The notes: generated by a model from the letters alone, not told the origin. Positions 1-10,075 are shown, counted from the stretch's first letter. The stretch is DNA of 64,000 bases from an uncultured Ulvibacter sp. (GCA_943789105.1 CALSSW010000001.1:1-64000), one strand, 5' to 3'. Program-made: numbers and translations.

Positions 1-1919
1 CTTTCGCTAAAGGTTTTAAAGTGCTGAAATGCTAATATTGTGGTAGGCACTAAAATGGCAACCTGCTTGCCATTATCAACGGCTTTAAAAGCTGCACGAA
101 CGGCAACTTCTGTTTTGCCAAACCCAACGTCACCACAAATTAAACGGTCCATAGGGCGCTCACTCTCCATATCTGCTTTTACATCAGCCGTTGCCGTAGA
201 TTGATCTGGGGTATCCTCAAATATAAAGCTGGACTCTAGCTCATGTTGCAAATAGCTATCTGGATCATATTGAAATCCTTTTTGAAGCCTTCTTTTTGCG
301 TATAATTCTATTAAATTAAAAGCAATGTGTTTTACTCTTGCTTTTGTTTTTTGTTTTAGTTTTTTCCAGGCAGCACTTCCTAACTTGTAAATTTTTGGAA
401 CGGCGCCATCCTTGCCATTGTATTTCGAAATTTTATGTAATGAGTGAATGCTTAGATATAAAATATCACGCTCCCCATATATTAATTTAATGGCTTCCTG
501 TTGTTTGCCTTCTACTTCAATTTTTTGAAGCCCTCCAAATTTTCCTATTCCGTGATCAATATGGGTGACATAATCACCAACCACTAGGTTGGTTAACTCC
601 TTAAGGGTAATGGCTTGTTTTTTAGCGTACCCGTTTTTAAGGCTAAATTTATGGTAGCGTTCAAATACTTGATGATCTGTGTAGCAAACATGTTTGCACT
701 GGTGGTCAATAAACCCTTGGTAAAGCGGAAAAACAACCGTCTCAAATTGAGTTACAGCTACCTTGGCGTCTGCAAAAATATCTTCAAAGCGTTTGGCTTG
801 TTGGTCGCTGCTGCAAAATATGTAATTGGTATATCCCTTATCGGTGTTTTGATTTAGATTTTCAATCAGCAAATCAAACTGCTTGTTAAAAGAGGGCTGT
901 GGCTTGGTGTTAAAGCCAATGAGCTTTGATGTATTCTCGGGCAGTGTACCACCTACTTTTTCTCTTAGCCCATGAGGATTACTGCTAGCTAAGGTTATTG
1001 TTTTAAAACCTTCAAATTGTTTTTTTAACAGCCTAGAGGTGCAAAATAACAGCTCAGGAGAAATTCTTTTAACCTCCCCTTGCAGCATACCATATGCCTG
1101 GGTTGCTTTGGTAAAAAGAGTGTCTATAGCGCTGTTTACTATTTCTTGATCTTTAAGACAAACAATAGTTTTTCCAGAGATGTATTTAAGAAAACTTTCT
1201 CTGTTTTCTTCCATCAGCTTGTTTTCTACATTAGGAATGACAAACACTTTTTTTAACTGCTCGAGAGAGAGTTGTGTTTCTACATCAAAGGTTCTTATGG
1301 AGTCAATCTCATCTCCAAAAAATTCGATCCTGTAGGGCTCATCGTTACTAAAAGAAAATACATCTAAAATACCGCCACGAACAGAAAACTCTCCTGGCTC
1401 TGTTACAAAATCTACCCTTTTAAAGTTGTATTCAAACAATACTTCGTTTACAAAATCTATAGATAGGTTTTCTCCAACCGAAATTTTTAGGGTGCTTTTA
1501 TCTAGCTCTTTTTTTGTAACTACTTTCTCAAATAACGCTTCGGGGTAGGTAACAATAAGCGCTGGTTTTTTTCTGGAATTGATACGGTTTAACACCTCAC
1601 TTCGAAGTAAAACATTTGCGTTGTCTGTCTCTTCTATTTGATAAGGCCTTCTATAGCTTCCAGGATAAAACAACACACTTTCATCTCCCAGGATATTTTC
1701 TAAATCATTGAGATGATATGCAGCTTGTTCTTTGTCATTTAAAATAAGTAGAAAAGGAAGGGCTGTTTCCTTGAATAGTTCAGCAATTGTAATAGAGAGT
1801 GCGCTTCCTACAAGTCCTGATACCACGCAGTTATCCCTGCTTTTTTGATTAAGCTGGGTTTTTAATACTGCCTGTGCAGAAGACTCTCTAAAGAGAGAGC
1901 GAACAAGTTTTTTGCTCAT
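1..1919 (-). CDS. mfd: Transcription-repair coupling factor Mfd, partial (N-terminal about 640 residues)
   Basis: Absent from the ORF track because it runs off the left edge. It begins MSKKLVRSLF and stays in one frame from base 1919 down to the Walker A motif GDVGFGKT near base 134. Mfd is a DNA translocase that removes stalled RNA polymerase from lesions and recruits the UvrA excision-repair machinery. Visible parts, in order, are the UvrB-like N-terminal region, the RNA-polymerase-interacting region (GDYVTHIDHGIGKFGG) and the start of the helicase domain with GDVGFGKTEVA and VPTTILA. The rest of the helicase and the C-terminal domain lie outside the window. Identification is firm. Confidence 0.95.
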   Translation of the reverse strand, partial: MSKKLVRSLFRESSAQAVLKTQLNQKSRDNCVVSGLVGSALSITIAELFKETALPFLLILNDKEQAAYHLNDLENILGDESVLFYPGSYRRPYQIEETDNANVLLRSEVLNRINSRKKPALIVTYPEALFEKVVTKKELDKSTLKISVGENLSIDFVNEVLFEYNFKRVDFVTEPGEFSVRGGILDVFSFSNDEPYRIEFFGDEIDSIRTFDVETQLSLEQLKKVFVIPNVENKLMEENRESFLKYISGKTIVCLKDQEIVNSAIDTLFTKATQAYGMLQGEVKRISPELLFCTSRLLKKQFEGFKTITLASSNPHGLREKVGGTLPENTSKLIGFNTKPQPSFNKQFDLLIENLNQNTDKGYTNYIFCSSDQQAKRFEDIFADAKVAVTQFETVVFPLYQGFIDHQCKHVCYTDHQVFERYHKFSLKNGYAKKQAITLKELTNLVVGDYVTHIDHGIGKFGGLQKIEVEGKQQEAIKLIYGERDILYLSIHSLHKISKYNGKDGAVPKIYKLGSAAWKKLKQKTKARVKHIAFNLIELYAKRRLQKGFQYDPDSYLQHELESSFIFEDTPDQSTATADVKADMESERPMDRLICGDVGFGKTEVAVRAAFKAVDNGKQVAILVPTTILAFQHFKTFSE

Positions 1920-1980
1920 AGCATGCAAAAATAAACCAAAGTTAAATCCTTACAAAGGGCCTTAAGATATATTTAAACAA

Positions 1981-2772
1981 TTAATTTTTTTTAAAAAGTT
2001 TACTAAGTGGGTTGTTTACAGTGTTTTTTAGAGAGTGAATACTACTGCTCAAAAGTAAGACCCCTGCACATAGATAGGCCATTTGCTTTATAGCTTCATA
2101 ATTACCTGTGTTTGCCACTCCAATGGCCACTAGGCCCCAAGCGCCAACTAAGGCAAATTCGGGCATATTTCGTCTCCAGTTAACAACAAGATTTATAAAA
2201 GTGGCAATGCCAATCATTGTAAAAGTCCAGGCCTCTGGGGAAATGCCCCAGCCCTCCCAGCCAATTTTTGTAAGATAGATCGTTACATTAGCAATACAAG
2301 CCACGGTAAGCCATCCACTATAAATAACAAAGGGCCACCACAAAAAAGCAATTGTTGAAAGTGGCGCATCCCAAAGTTTCATTTTATTTCTCATTACAAT
2401 TTGTAGCAAACAAAATAAAATAAAGAAAATAACAAAGGTAGATAGCAGTATGTGATCACAAACAAATAAGTAGCACCATAGGCTATTTGCTGTACAACTA
2501 AGTATAAACCACCATCCTGTTTTTTCTATAAATGCATCATTAGATACTTTAACAAAAAGGCTTCTAGACTGGTATATAACAAAACCAAAAAGTAAAAGAT
2601 AAATAACCCCCCATATAGAAAACCCATAGCTTGCTGGAGTAAAAAGAGTTTGATATTTACCGCTTATGTCAGCCTGTGTGGAGTTGTTAAACATCCCTGT
2701 GCTTGAGCCGTAGTTCACATAAATAGTCCCAATAAAAAATACAATATTAAGAATCTGGAGTAGTTTTTTCAA
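1981..2772 (-). CDS. TspO/MBR-related tryptophan-rich membrane protein
   Basis: A 263-residue, very hydrophobic protein with many tryptophans and about eight predicted membrane spans. The segment FTPASYGFSIWGVIYLLL near residue 45 is typical of the Bacteroidota proteins labelled tryptophan-rich sensory protein or TspO/MBR family, which are longer than classical TspO (about 160 residues). Function in this group is not established; ligand binding or small-molecule transport in the inner membrane is only an inference. It lies about 60 bp downstream of mfd on the same strand and diverges from acs. The start fits a short hydrophobic N-terminus. Confidence 0.6.
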   Translation of the reverse strand: MKKLLQILNIVFFIGTIYVNYGSSTGMFNNSTQADISGKYQTLFTPASYGFSIWGVIYLLLFGFVIYQSRSLFVKVSNDAFIEKTGWWFILSCTANSLWCYLFVCDHILLSTFVIFFILFCLLQIVMRNKMKLWDAPLSTIAFLWWPFVIYSGWLTVACIANVTIYLTKIGWEGWGISPEAWTFTMIGIATFINLVVNWRRNMPEFALVGAWGLVAIGVANTGNYEAIKQMAYLCAGVLLLSSSIHSLKNTVNNPLSKLFKKN

Positions 2773-2887
2773 GAGTTGAGGTGTTTGTTAATGCTAATTT
2801 AGAGCTTTAAAGTTACGGGACTTATTTTAATAAAAAATAGTAGCATTTAAAAAAATAAGTATCTTTCTGTTTCTAAAACACCCTAAA

Positions 2888-4795
2888 ATGCAAAACCACT
2901 ATCATATTGACTCTTTAGAGGCTTATAATCAGGCCTGCCAAGATGCAACAAACACTCCTGAAGATTTTTGGGATACTATTGCTCGTGAAAATTTTGACTG
3001 GATAGCCCCCTGGGAAAGTGTGTTAGAGCATGATTTGTCGATCCCAGCGGTAAGCTGGTTTAAAGGTGCTAAATTAAACATCACTTTAAATTGTATAGAT
3101 AGGCATTTGGCCACTCGAGGGTCAAAAACAGCCTTGCTTTTTGAACCCAATGATCTCGGGCAACCTGCTGTTGCCATTAGTTATAGAGAGCTTCATGTGC
3201 GCGTTTGTAAAATGGCAAATGTGCTAAAGAGTAAAGGCATACAAAAAGGCGATCGGGTGTGTTTGTATCTGCCTATGATTCCAGAGCTGGCAATAGCCGT
3301 TTTGGCCTGTGCTAGAATTGGCGCTGTTCATTCTGTAGTGTTTGCTGGGTTTTCTGCTGCGGCCTTGGCTACACGTATAAACGATTGCGATTGTAAAATG
3401 GTTATAACTAGTGATGGGTCCTACAGGGGCGCTAAAACCATAGATTTAAAAGCTATTGTTGATACCGCACTTTTAAGCTGTGAGGCAGTACAGAGTGTTT
3501 TGGTAGTGAAAAGAATAGGAACCGAAATTACCCTATACAAGAACCGTGATTATTGGATACAACCACTACTTGATGCCGCTTCTGGTGTTTGCCAGGCTGA
3601 GGTTATGGATGCAGAAGATCCTTTATTTATTTTATACACCTCTGGATCTACCGGTAAACCCAAAGGAATGGTACATACAACTGCCGGATATATGGTGTAT
3701 AGCGCCTATTCATTTAAAAATGTATTTCAGTATCAAGAGAAAGATGTGTATTGGTGTACCGCAGATATTGGCTGGGTAACAGGCCATAGTTACATTGTAT
3801 ATGGCCCTTTGGCCAATGGAGCCACTTCTTTGATGTTTGAAGGAGTACCTACCTATCCAGATGCAGGACGCTTTTGGGAGGTAGTTGCAAAACACAAAGT
3901 CACTCAGTTTTATACCGCTCCCACAGCTATTAGAGCCCTGGCTAAAGAATCATTATCTCTAGTAGAGAAACACGATCTATCTTCTTTAAAGGTACTCGGC
4001 ACAGTTGGAGAACCTATAAACGAAGAAGCGTGGCACTGGTATGATGACCATATTGGTAAAAATAAAGCCCCTATTGTAGATACCTGGTGGCAAACAGAAA
4101 CAGGTGGTATTATGATTACTTCATTACCAGGAATAACAAAAACAATTCCTACCTACGCAACCCTGCCTCTGCCTGGTATTAAACTAGCCCTGATGGATGA
4201 CACAGGACAACAAATTACAACACCTCAGGGGCAAGGAAAATTATGTATCACCTTTCCGTGGCCTTCCATGGCGCGCACTATATACGGAAATCATCAGCGG
4301 TACAAACAAACGTATTTCTCTGCCTTTAAAAATGTCTATTTCACAGGTGATGGTGCACTTCGGGATGCCGAAGGAAATTACAGAATTACAGGAAGAGTAG
4401 ATGATGTTATTATAGTCTCTGGCCATAATTTAGGCACAGCCCCCATTGAGGATGCTATAAATCAGCACCCTTTGATTGCAGAAAGTGCTGTTGTAGGATT
4501 TGCCCATGATATAAAAGGGACCGCTCTTTACGGGTATGTAACCCTAAAAAACACCAATGTTACAAATCAAGACCAACTCCGCAAAGAAATAAATGCAAAG
4601 ATTAGACTCGAGATCGGAGCTATTGCAAAACTTGATAAAATTCAATTCACGCAGGGCTTGCCTAAAACTAGAAGCGGGAAGATAATGCGCAGGATACTGC
4701 GTAAGATTGCCGGGAAACAAACCGATAATTTAGGAGATATTTCTACCCTATTAAATCCAGAGGTAGTGAAAGATATTAAAGAAAACGCGCTTTAA
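2888..4795 (+). CDS. acs: Acetyl-CoA synthetase (acetate--CoA ligase)
   Basis: A 635-residue cytoplasmic AMP-forming ligase that activates acetate to acetyl-CoA through acetyl-AMP. It shows the ATP-binding loop YTSGSTGKPKG near residue 250, the WWQTETGG motif near residue 400, the hinge and C-terminal subdomain, and the KTRSGKIMRR motif around residue 600, whose lysine is the usual site of regulatory acetylation. Length is normal for the family (about 630-650). It is transcribed alone, divergent from the TspO-like gene and convergent with fbp, with only 12 bp between the two stop codons. No clear consensus promoter was found just upstream. Confidence 0.96.
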   Translation: MQNHYHIDSLEAYNQACQDATNTPEDFWDTIARENFDWIAPWESVLEHDLSIPAVSWFKGAKLNITLNCIDRHLATRGSKTALLFEPNDLGQPAVAISYRELHVRVCKMANVLKSKGIQKGDRVCLYLPMIPELAIAVLACARIGAVHSVVFAGFSAAALATRINDCDCKMVITSDGSYRGAKTIDLKAIVDTALLSCEAVQSVLVVKRIGTEITLYKNRDYWIQPLLDAASGVCQAEVMDAEDPLFILYTSGSTGKPKGMVHTTAGYMVYSAYSFKNVFQYQEKDVYWCTADIGWVTGHSYIVYGPLANGATSLMFEGVPTYPDAGRFWEVVAKHKVTQFYTAPTAIRALAKESLSLVEKHDLSSLKVLGTVGEPINEEAWHWYDDHIGKNKAPIVDTWWQTETGGIMITSLPGITKTIPTYATLPLPGIKLALMDDTGQQITTPQGQGKLCITFPWPSMARTIYGNHQRYKQTYFSAFKNVYFTGDGALRDAEGNYRITGRVDDVIIVSGHNLGTAPIEDAINQHPLIAESAVVGFAHDIKGTALYGYVTLKNTNVTNQDQLRKEINAKIRLEIGAIAKLDKIQFTQGLPKTRSGKIMRRILRKIAGKQTDNLGDISTLLNPEVVKDIKENAL

Positions 4796-4807
4796 ATTTT
4801 ATGAGGC

Positions 4808-5806
4808 TTATTTCATAAAGCTTTCGGCCATGGTAACCATATTCTTGCTTCCGCAGAAAAAAGGAACTCGTTGGTGCAGCTCGGTGGGTTTGATATCTAG
4901 TATTCTGGTATACCCATCACTGGCTTTACCTCCAGATTGTTCTGCAATATAGGCCATTGGGTTGCACTCATACAATAAACGTAATTTCCCGTTTGGGTCC
5001 TTAGAGGTGTTTGGGTACATGTAAATCCCTCCTTTGATCATATTTCTATGAAAATCTGAGACCAAAGACCCAATATACCTTGAGGTGTAAGGTCTATCCT
5101 CTTCTTCTTTTTGGCAATACTTTATATAGTCTTTTACACCCTGCGGGAAATGCACATAATTACCTTCATTTACAGAGTAAATGCTTCCGTTTTCTGGAAA
5201 TTGCATGTTAGGATGCGATAAATAATAGGTGCCAATAGCCGGGTTTAACGTAAAGCCATTTACCCCATGCCCTGTAGAGTATACAATCATTGTTGAGGTA
5301 CCATATACAATATATCCTGCTGCTACTTGTTTGTTTCCAGGCTGTAAAAAATCATTAATTGTTACAGGAGTTCCCTCTGGGGTGATTCTTCGGTAGATAG
5401 AAAAAATAGTACCTACAGAAACATTAACATCTATATTGGAGGACCCATCTAGGGGGTCTATTAAGACAACGTATTTATTGTCATTTTTTTCATTTCTACC
5501 AATAATGGTTATAAAGTCATCCTCTTCTTCGCTGGCAATACCACATACAATTTCTCTGTTAATCAATGTTTTGATGAACACATCATTTGCGTATATATCC
5601 AATTTTTGTTGATCCTCTCCTTGCACATTTGTTTCTCCTGCTGCTCCCAAAATATCAACCAAACCCGCTTTGTTTACCTCGTGGTTTACCACCTTTGCTG
5701 CTAAACGGATAGAATTAATTAATCTAGAAAGCTCACCAGAGGAGTATTTAAATTCTGTTTGGTTTTCTATAATAAATTCTCCTAATGTTTTATTTTTATT
5801 TGGCAT
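4808..5806 (-). CDS. fbp: Class I fructose-1,6-bisphosphatase
   Basis: Hydrolyses fructose-1,6-bisphosphate to fructose-6-phosphate in gluconeogenesis. The metal and substrate site is seen as [12 protein letters not shown], with [11 protein letters not shown] and the late motif [13 protein letters not shown]. The ORF track gives 398 residues, but the first 66 are low-complexity and antisense to the neighbouring acetyltransferase. Starting at [12 protein letters not shown] gives 332 residues, the usual family length, and removes the overlap. The gene converges with acs and diverges from the GNAT gene. An acetate-to-gluconeogenesis link with acs is possible but is only inferred from adjacency. 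Confidence 0.95.
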   Translation of the reverse strand: MPNKNKTLGEFIIENQTEFKYSSGELSRLINSIRLAAKVVNHEVNKAGLVDILGAAGETNVQGEDQQKLDIYANDVFIKTLINREIVCGIASEEEDDFITIIGRNEKNDNKYVVLIDPLDGSSNIDVNVSVGTIFSIYRRITPEGTPVTINDFLQPGNKQVAAGYIVYGTSTMIVYSTGHGVNGFTLNPAIGTYYLSHPNMQFPENGSIYSVNEGNYVHFPQGVKDYIKYCQKEEEDRPYTSRYIGSLVSDFHRNMIKGGIYMYPNTSKDPNGKLRLLYECNPMAYIAEQSGGKASDGYTRILDIKPTELHQRVPFFCGSKNMVTMAESFMK

Positions 5807-5888
5807 ATTGGCTTGTTCAAGGAATTTAGTGCAAATATCGCATTTTTTAAGAAATTGAACCGATATTTGTGTATCAAAACGTAAACCA

Positions 5889-6371
5889 ATGGGTGTTGTT
5901 GTAAGAAAAGCCACGAAAGAAGATATGCCAGATGTACTCGAGCTTATCAAAGAACTTGCTGTTTTTGAAAAGCATCCAAATGCTGTGCAGATTGATGTAG
6001 ACACGCTGGTTGTTGAAGGTTTTGGTAAACACCCTCTTTTTACTTGTTTTGTTTCTTTAATAGCGGGTCAAATTGTAGGGATGGCACTGTGTTATTTTAG
6101 ATTTTCTACCTGGAAGGGGCGCAGTGTTCATCTAGAAGATTTAATTGTGAAAGAGTCTAAGCGAGGCCAAGGCGTTGGTATGGCTTTGTATAAAAGAGTT
6201 ATGGAGCATGCCGCATCTTTTGATGTAAAAAGAGTAGAGTGGGTGGTGCTTGGTTGGAATACCCAGGCCATTAAATTCTATGAAAAAACAGGAGCAACGA
6301 TATTAAAAGATTGGTATTTAGCTCAATTTGACCAAGAGGGATTGTCTAATTTTATTAGCCCTAGTAGTTAA
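5889..6371 (+). CDS. GNAT-family N-acetyltransferase
   Basis: A 160-residue single-domain acetyltransferase. The acetyl-CoA pyrophosphate loop is RGQGVGMAL near residue 96, preceded by the [12 protein letters not shown] strand, and the C-terminal [13 protein letters not shown] segment is the usual beta6-alpha4 region. The overall pattern ([19 protein letters not shown] at the start) resembles the diamine or thialysine acetyltransferase branch, but substrate cannot be assigned from this. It sits 30 bp upstream of lysC on the same strand and may be cotranscribed with it. Confidence 0.85.
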   Translation: MGVVVRKATKEDMPDVLELIKELAVFEKHPNAVQIDVDTLVVEGFGKHPLFTCFVSLIAGQIVGMALCYFRFSTWKGRSVHLEDLIVKESKRGQGVGMALYKRVMEHAASFDVKRVEWVVLGWNTQAIKFYEKTGATILKDWYLAQFDQEGLSNFISPSS

Positions 6372-6400
6372 CTTTAAATAATAGCTTTGTGATCAATACT

Positions 6401-7657
6401 ATGAATGTATTTAAATTTGGAGGCGCTTCTGTAAAAGATGCTCAGGGAGTAAAAAATGTTGCTACTGTTTTACAGCAAACAGGCCATGTCAATCTTGTAA
6501 TCGTAGTCTCGGCTATGGGCAAAATGACCAATGCCTTAGAGGGTGTTGTAAACTGTTATTTTAAAGAACCTGCAAAAGTAAAACAAGCAATAGAAGATAT
6601 TAAGGAATATCACTGGTCTGTCTCCAAGGAAATATTTACAGATATTAACGCTCCAATTTTCAAGCAAATACAGGCATTAATTACAACACTTTCTTCTTTT
6701 TTACAGACTAATAAATCTACCAACCAGGCCTATGTTTATGACCAGGTGGTGGGCTATGGAGAGCTTCTCTCTACCACCATTGTATCTGCGTATTTAACCC
6801 AAAAGACCATAAAAAATACCTGGGTAGACATACGCACTTGCATAGTTACAGACGCCAGTTTTAGAGATGCCTCTGTAGATTGGCAAACCACAAAGCAGCA
6901 TATTATTAAAAATATTCCTGCCACAGGCATTACAATAACACAAGGCTTTTTGGCAGCAGAGGCCACCAATAATTTCACAACAACTCTGGGCAGAGAAGGT
7001 AGTGATTACACCGCCGCAATTCTTGCCTACTGTTTAAACGCAGCAAGTGTTACCATCTGGAAAGATGTTCCTGGTGTTTTAAATGCAGACCCTAGGTATT
7101 TTAAAACCACAACTTTATTGCATCACATTTCTTATAGAGAAGCCATAGAGTTGGCTTTTTATGGCGCTTCTGTGATACATCCTAAAACCTTACAGCCCTT
7201 ACAGAAAAAAGAAATACCTTTATTTGTGAAATCATTTTATGATCCACTAAGCCCAGGCACTTGTGTGGGCAAGGGTGTTACCTTAGATCCAAAAACAGCC
7301 TGTTTTATTTTAAAGAAAGGACAAGTATTACTATCCTTATCATCTTTAGACTTTAGTTTTATTGTAGAGAAAAACATAAGTGATGTATTTACATTACTAG
7401 ATAAAAATAAAATGAAGGTTTCCTTAATTCAAAACTCAGCCATTAGTTTTTCTGTGGTTATCGATAATATATACAACAACCTAGAGGTGTTACTCACCTC
7501 ACTTCGTTCCACTTTTAGGGTAAGTTGGAATGAAGAAGTCACTCTCTACACCATCCGCCACGCTTCTTTTAATGATGTAAAGTCTCTAATTAAAAACAAG
7601 GAGGTTTTATTAAAGCAGGAAAGTAGAGAGACCGTGCAGGTGGTTATTAAAGATTAA
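6401..7657 (+). CDS. lysC: Aspartate kinase
   Basis: Phosphorylates aspartate, the first step toward lysine, threonine, methionine and diaminopimelate. The protein begins MNVFKFGGASVKDA; FKFGGASV is the kinase phosphate-binding signature (T replaced by A, as often seen in this phylum). The substrate segment TLGREGSDYTAA is near residue 200. The C-terminal 120 residues form a weak ACT-like regulatory region. The ORF track begins at a GTG (6389), but the ATG at 6401 places the methionine directly before the conserved N-terminus, giving 418 residues. Its last 11 bp overlap the convergent arsC gene. Confidence 0.9.
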   Translation: MNVFKFGGASVKDAQGVKNVATVLQQTGHVNLVIVVSAMGKMTNALEGVVNCYFKEPAKVKQAIEDIKEYHWSVSKEIFTDINAPIFKQIQALITTLSSFLQTNKSTNQAYVYDQVVGYGELLSTTIVSAYLTQKTIKNTWVDIRTCIVTDASFRDASVDWQTTKQHIIKNIPATGITITQGFLAAEATNNFTTTLGREGSDYTAAILAYCLNAASVTIWKDVPGVLNADPRYFKTTTLLHHISYREAIELAFYGASVIHPKTLQPLQKKEIPLFVKSFYDPLSPGTCVGKGVTLDPKTACFILKKGQVLLSLSSLDFSFIVEKNISDVFTLLDKNKMKVSLIQNSAISFSVVIDNIYNNLEVLLTSLRSTFRVSWNEEVTLYTIRHASFNDVKSLIKNKEVLLKQESRETVQVVIKD

Positions 7658-8078
7658 AGCGGGTATTTGAAAAGGCTAGACAATAGTTTTTTATTTCTTC
7701 TCTGGCTTTTATAAATGCAGCTTCCGTTTGTTTAGCAGTACCAATAAACTTTGATGGATCATAAAAATTATGATGCAATCTTTCTGCGTTTGGTGCCGCT
7801 ATAAAAGGACAATTTTCATAGGCATGATCACAGACGGTGATAATGTAATGCCAATCTATTTCTTGGTACTCATTTACATTATTGGAGGTATGACCAGAAA
7901 TATCAATACCGTCTTTTTTCATGGCTAATGCCGCTCCCGGATTAATGCCGTGGGTTTCTATTCCTGCGCTATAGATAGTTGCCTTATCTCCAAGAATTTG
8001 ATGTAGGTAACCATGTGCCATTTGGCTTCGGCAACTGTTACCTGTACAAAGAACGAGTATGTTTTTCATGTTTTTCAT
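7647..8078 (-). CDS. arsC: Thioredoxin-type arsenate reductase / low-molecular-weight phosphatase fold
   Basis: A 143-residue protein of the low-molecular-weight tyrosine phosphatase fold. The P-loop CTGNSCRS begins at Cys11, and the pair TVCDHAYENC supplies Cys83 and Cys90. This three-cysteine spacing matches the thioredoxin-coupled arsenate reductases (Cys10/82/89 in the Staphylococcus enzyme) and argues against a plain phosphatase. It would reduce arsenate to arsenite in the cytoplasm. A second ATG three codons in is an equally possible start. It is followed upstream by a DUF6428 gene, a common partner in Bacteroidota arsenic loci, but no ArsR repressor or arsenite pump is seen here. Confidence 0.85.
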   Translation of the reverse strand: MKNMKNILVLCTGNSCRSQMAHGYLHQILGDKATIYSAGIETHGINPGAALAMKKDGIDISGHTSNNVNEYQEIDWHYIITVCDHAYENCPFIAAPNAERLHHNFYDPSKFIGTAKQTEAAFIKAREEIKNYCLAFSNTRFNL

Positions 8079-8112
8079 TTGTTTTGTATGGTAGCTATTA
8101 TTTTAAAATTTA

Positions 8113-8604
8113 TTAACAACACCCACTTCCAGGGGTGCAACTATTTGCTTGTGGCTGGGTGTTTTCTATTTCTGGAATTCCGCAGATATCTTCTGCTTTA
8201 CAGGCAGTTTTTTGAGTAGCTAGATGCACCAGTAAGCTGTCGTTGGTTACCTCTACTGCCGATACAAATAATTGGGCGGTATGAAATAGCGTATTACTAT
8301 ATTCAAAACGCACAGTGCTTGTATTGGTGTAAGGTCTTATTTTCCCTACGGTATTTAAAATAGCTAAGGCTTTATGACAACTCATAAAATCTATCTTTCC
8401 TATCTCCGAGGGGCTTTCCCATAGTTGTATGATGGTTTCTTTCCAGGAGTCTTCTCTAGCGCCACAATCTACAGATTCTACGGTGATGTGTTTTACTTCT
8501 GTAATGTGGTAATTAGCTCCAACGAGTTGCCCAGGCATGTATTGAAATAGCAACGATTTGCCTGGGTGTTCTTTTAGAATGTTAAAAAATTCTTGTGTTG
8601 TCAT
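8113..8604 (-). CDS. DUF6428 family protein of an arsenic-type locus
   Basis: A 163-residue soluble protein beginning MTTQEFFNILKEHPGK. The pattern matches the conserved family annotated DUF6428 that is often found beside arsC/arsR in Bacteroidota; the biochemical role is unknown. The C-terminus is cysteine-rich (SCTPGSGCC), with three cysteines in the last eight residues, plausible for binding a soft metal or metalloid. It lies 34 bp upstream of arsC and probably shares its transcript. The family name is a pattern judgement, not a computed match. Confidence 0.65.
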   Translation of the reverse strand: MTTQEFFNILKEHPGKSLLFQYMPGQLVGANYHITEVKHITVESVDCGAREDSWKETIIQLWESPSEIGKIDFMSCHKALAILNTVGKIRPYTNTSTVRFEYSNTLFHTAQLFVSAVEVTNDSLLVHLATQKTACKAEDICGIPEIENTQPQANSCTPGSGCC

Positions 8605-8622
8605 AAGGTATTATTTTTGGAT

Positions 8623-9570
8623 TCACTTTGTGTTTGGTCTATATCTTGTCACTATTTTATTGACTATTACTTGCGCTAATTTTTCTTTACTCTCAATGGT
8701 CCAGCCTGCAACATGTGGGCTTAAAATAACATTGTTCATGGCCAAAAGCTCCTTAAATTCTTTTGGCATCTTTTCTGTAAATAATGTTTCAAAAGAGCGT
8801 TTTTCATATTCTAAAACATCCAGACCAGCCCCTAGTATTTTTCCGCTTTTTAACCCAGAAACCACATCTTTGGTTACCACGCTTTTTCCTCTTGCGGTGT
8901 TAATAAGCCAAAATGGTTTTTTAAACTTGGCTATAAAAGCAGCATCCACCATTTTATCGGTCTGTGGAGTCCAAGGGGTATGAAGGCTTAGAACATCTGC
9001 CTTTTCTTGTAATGTTTCTAGAGACACTTGTGTTGCGTTTTTGTTGCCTAGGTCTTTTTGTATATCATAGCAAAGAATAGTACACTTAAAACCTTTTAAT
9101 TTTTTTGCAAAGCTGCGCCCCATGTTTCCATACCCAATAAGGCCAATGGTTTTTCCTTTGATTTCTAAACCTCTATTGTGCTCTCTTTCCCAGAGCCCAG
9201 ATTTTACTTGCCTATCTGCTCGGTTTAGCTTATTAAACAAAGACAACAGCATGCCCAGGGCATGTTCGCCCACTGCATTTTTGTTTCCCTGGGGTGCTGC
9301 AAATAGAGAGATGTTTTTACTTGCTGCATAACAGACATCGATGCTTTCTAGACCAGCTCCCACGCGAGCTATAAATTTTAAATGGGTAGCTGCATCTAAA
9401 AATTGTTTGTCTATTTTAAACCTGCTTCTAATAACAATACCATTATAAGGGGCTATACGGTTCTCTATGTCCTGTTTTGAAGAGGTGTAATCTTCCTGGC
9501 AATCAAAACCAGCTTGGGTAAGCTGCTCGATAAGCAAGGGGTGGTTTTGGTCTAGATGCAGTATCTTCAT
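8623..9570 (-). CDS. D-isomer-specific 2-hydroxyacid dehydrogenase, NAD-dependent
   Basis: A 315-residue two-domain dehydrogenase. The NAD-binding Rossmann motif is GLIGYGNMGRSF near residue 143; the catalytic arginine lies in INTARGKSVV, and the catalytic histidine in LSPHVAGWT near residue 290. It lacks the C-terminal ACT domain of long SerA enzymes, so it is of the short phosphoglycerate-dehydrogenase-like or hydroxypyruvate/lactate dehydrogenase type; substrate is uncertain. It is only 18 bp upstream of the DUF6428 gene on the same strand and may be cotranscribed, but a functional link with arsenic is not evident. Confidence 0.85.
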   Translation of the reverse strand: MKILHLDQNHPLLIEQLTQAGFDCQEDYTSSKQDIENRIAPYNGIVIRSRFKIDKQFLDAATHLKFIARVGAGLESIDVCYAASKNISLFAAPQGNKNAVGEHALGMLLSLFNKLNRADRQVKSGLWEREHNRGLEIKGKTIGLIGYGNMGRSFAKKLKGFKCTILCYDIQKDLGNKNATQVSLETLQEKADVLSLHTPWTPQTDKMVDAAFIAKFKKPFWLINTARGKSVVTKDVVSGLKSGKILGAGLDVLEYEKRSFETLFTEKMPKEFKELLAMNNVILSPHVAGWTIESKEKLAQVIVNKIVTRYRPNTK

Positions 9571-9639
9571 ATTACACGATAAACAAGCAAAGATACCAGG
9601 TCTTTGTATAGATATACATTGTCTTAGATTATATAAAAG

Positions 9640-10005
9640 TTAAATTTTAGGATAAGTGTTTTGTGTTTTCTCGTGCACCACATTGCCGGTATGTTTGGTG
9701 TCTAGTTTTTCAAAAAGTAAGAGGTGTACCTCTTGATCATTCTGGCTTTTTGGACAATGCTCTACCCCCTTAGGGACTACAATAATTTCTCCTTGTTTGA
9801 CAATCTCTATTTTATCTCTAAAATGCATTTCTAGCACTCCTTTTTGTACAAAAAATAGCTCGTCTTGCTCCTGGTGTTTATGCCACAAAAATTCTCCTTT
9901 AATTTTGGCTAGTAGAACTTGCATGTCATCCACAACAGCGATCTGGTGTGGGCGCCATTTTTTATCAAATTTGCTAAATTTTTCTTTGATGTTAATTGGG
10001 TGCAT
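9640..10005 (-). CDS. Cupin-domain protein
   Basis: A 121-residue single cupin barrel. The first metal-binding motif is visible as HKHQEQDELFFVQKG (His, His, Glu ligands) near residues 43-57, and the second as PKGVEHCP near residue 79. It is a small cytoplasmic protein; cupins of this size include isomerases, dioxygenases and sensors, so the reaction is not assignable. It stands alone between the dehydrogenase and mgtE. Confidence 0.75.
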   Translation of the reverse strand: MHPINIKEKFSKFDKKWRPHQIAVVDDMQVLLAKIKGEFLWHKHQEQDELFFVQKGVLEMHFRDKIEIVKQGEIIVVPKGVEHCPKSQNDQEVHLLLFEKLDTKHTGNVVHEKTQNTYPKI

Positions 10006-10075
10006 TGTGTTATATTTTATACCAAAAACATGGCGCTACTATTTAAAAAACGGGAGACTCTAGCCAAAAAGAAGC

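Noticed and set aside
5807-6004. N-terminal extension of the fbp ORF
   Set aside because: Low-complexity, antisense to the GNAT gene, and the normal family start MPNKNKTL is inside.
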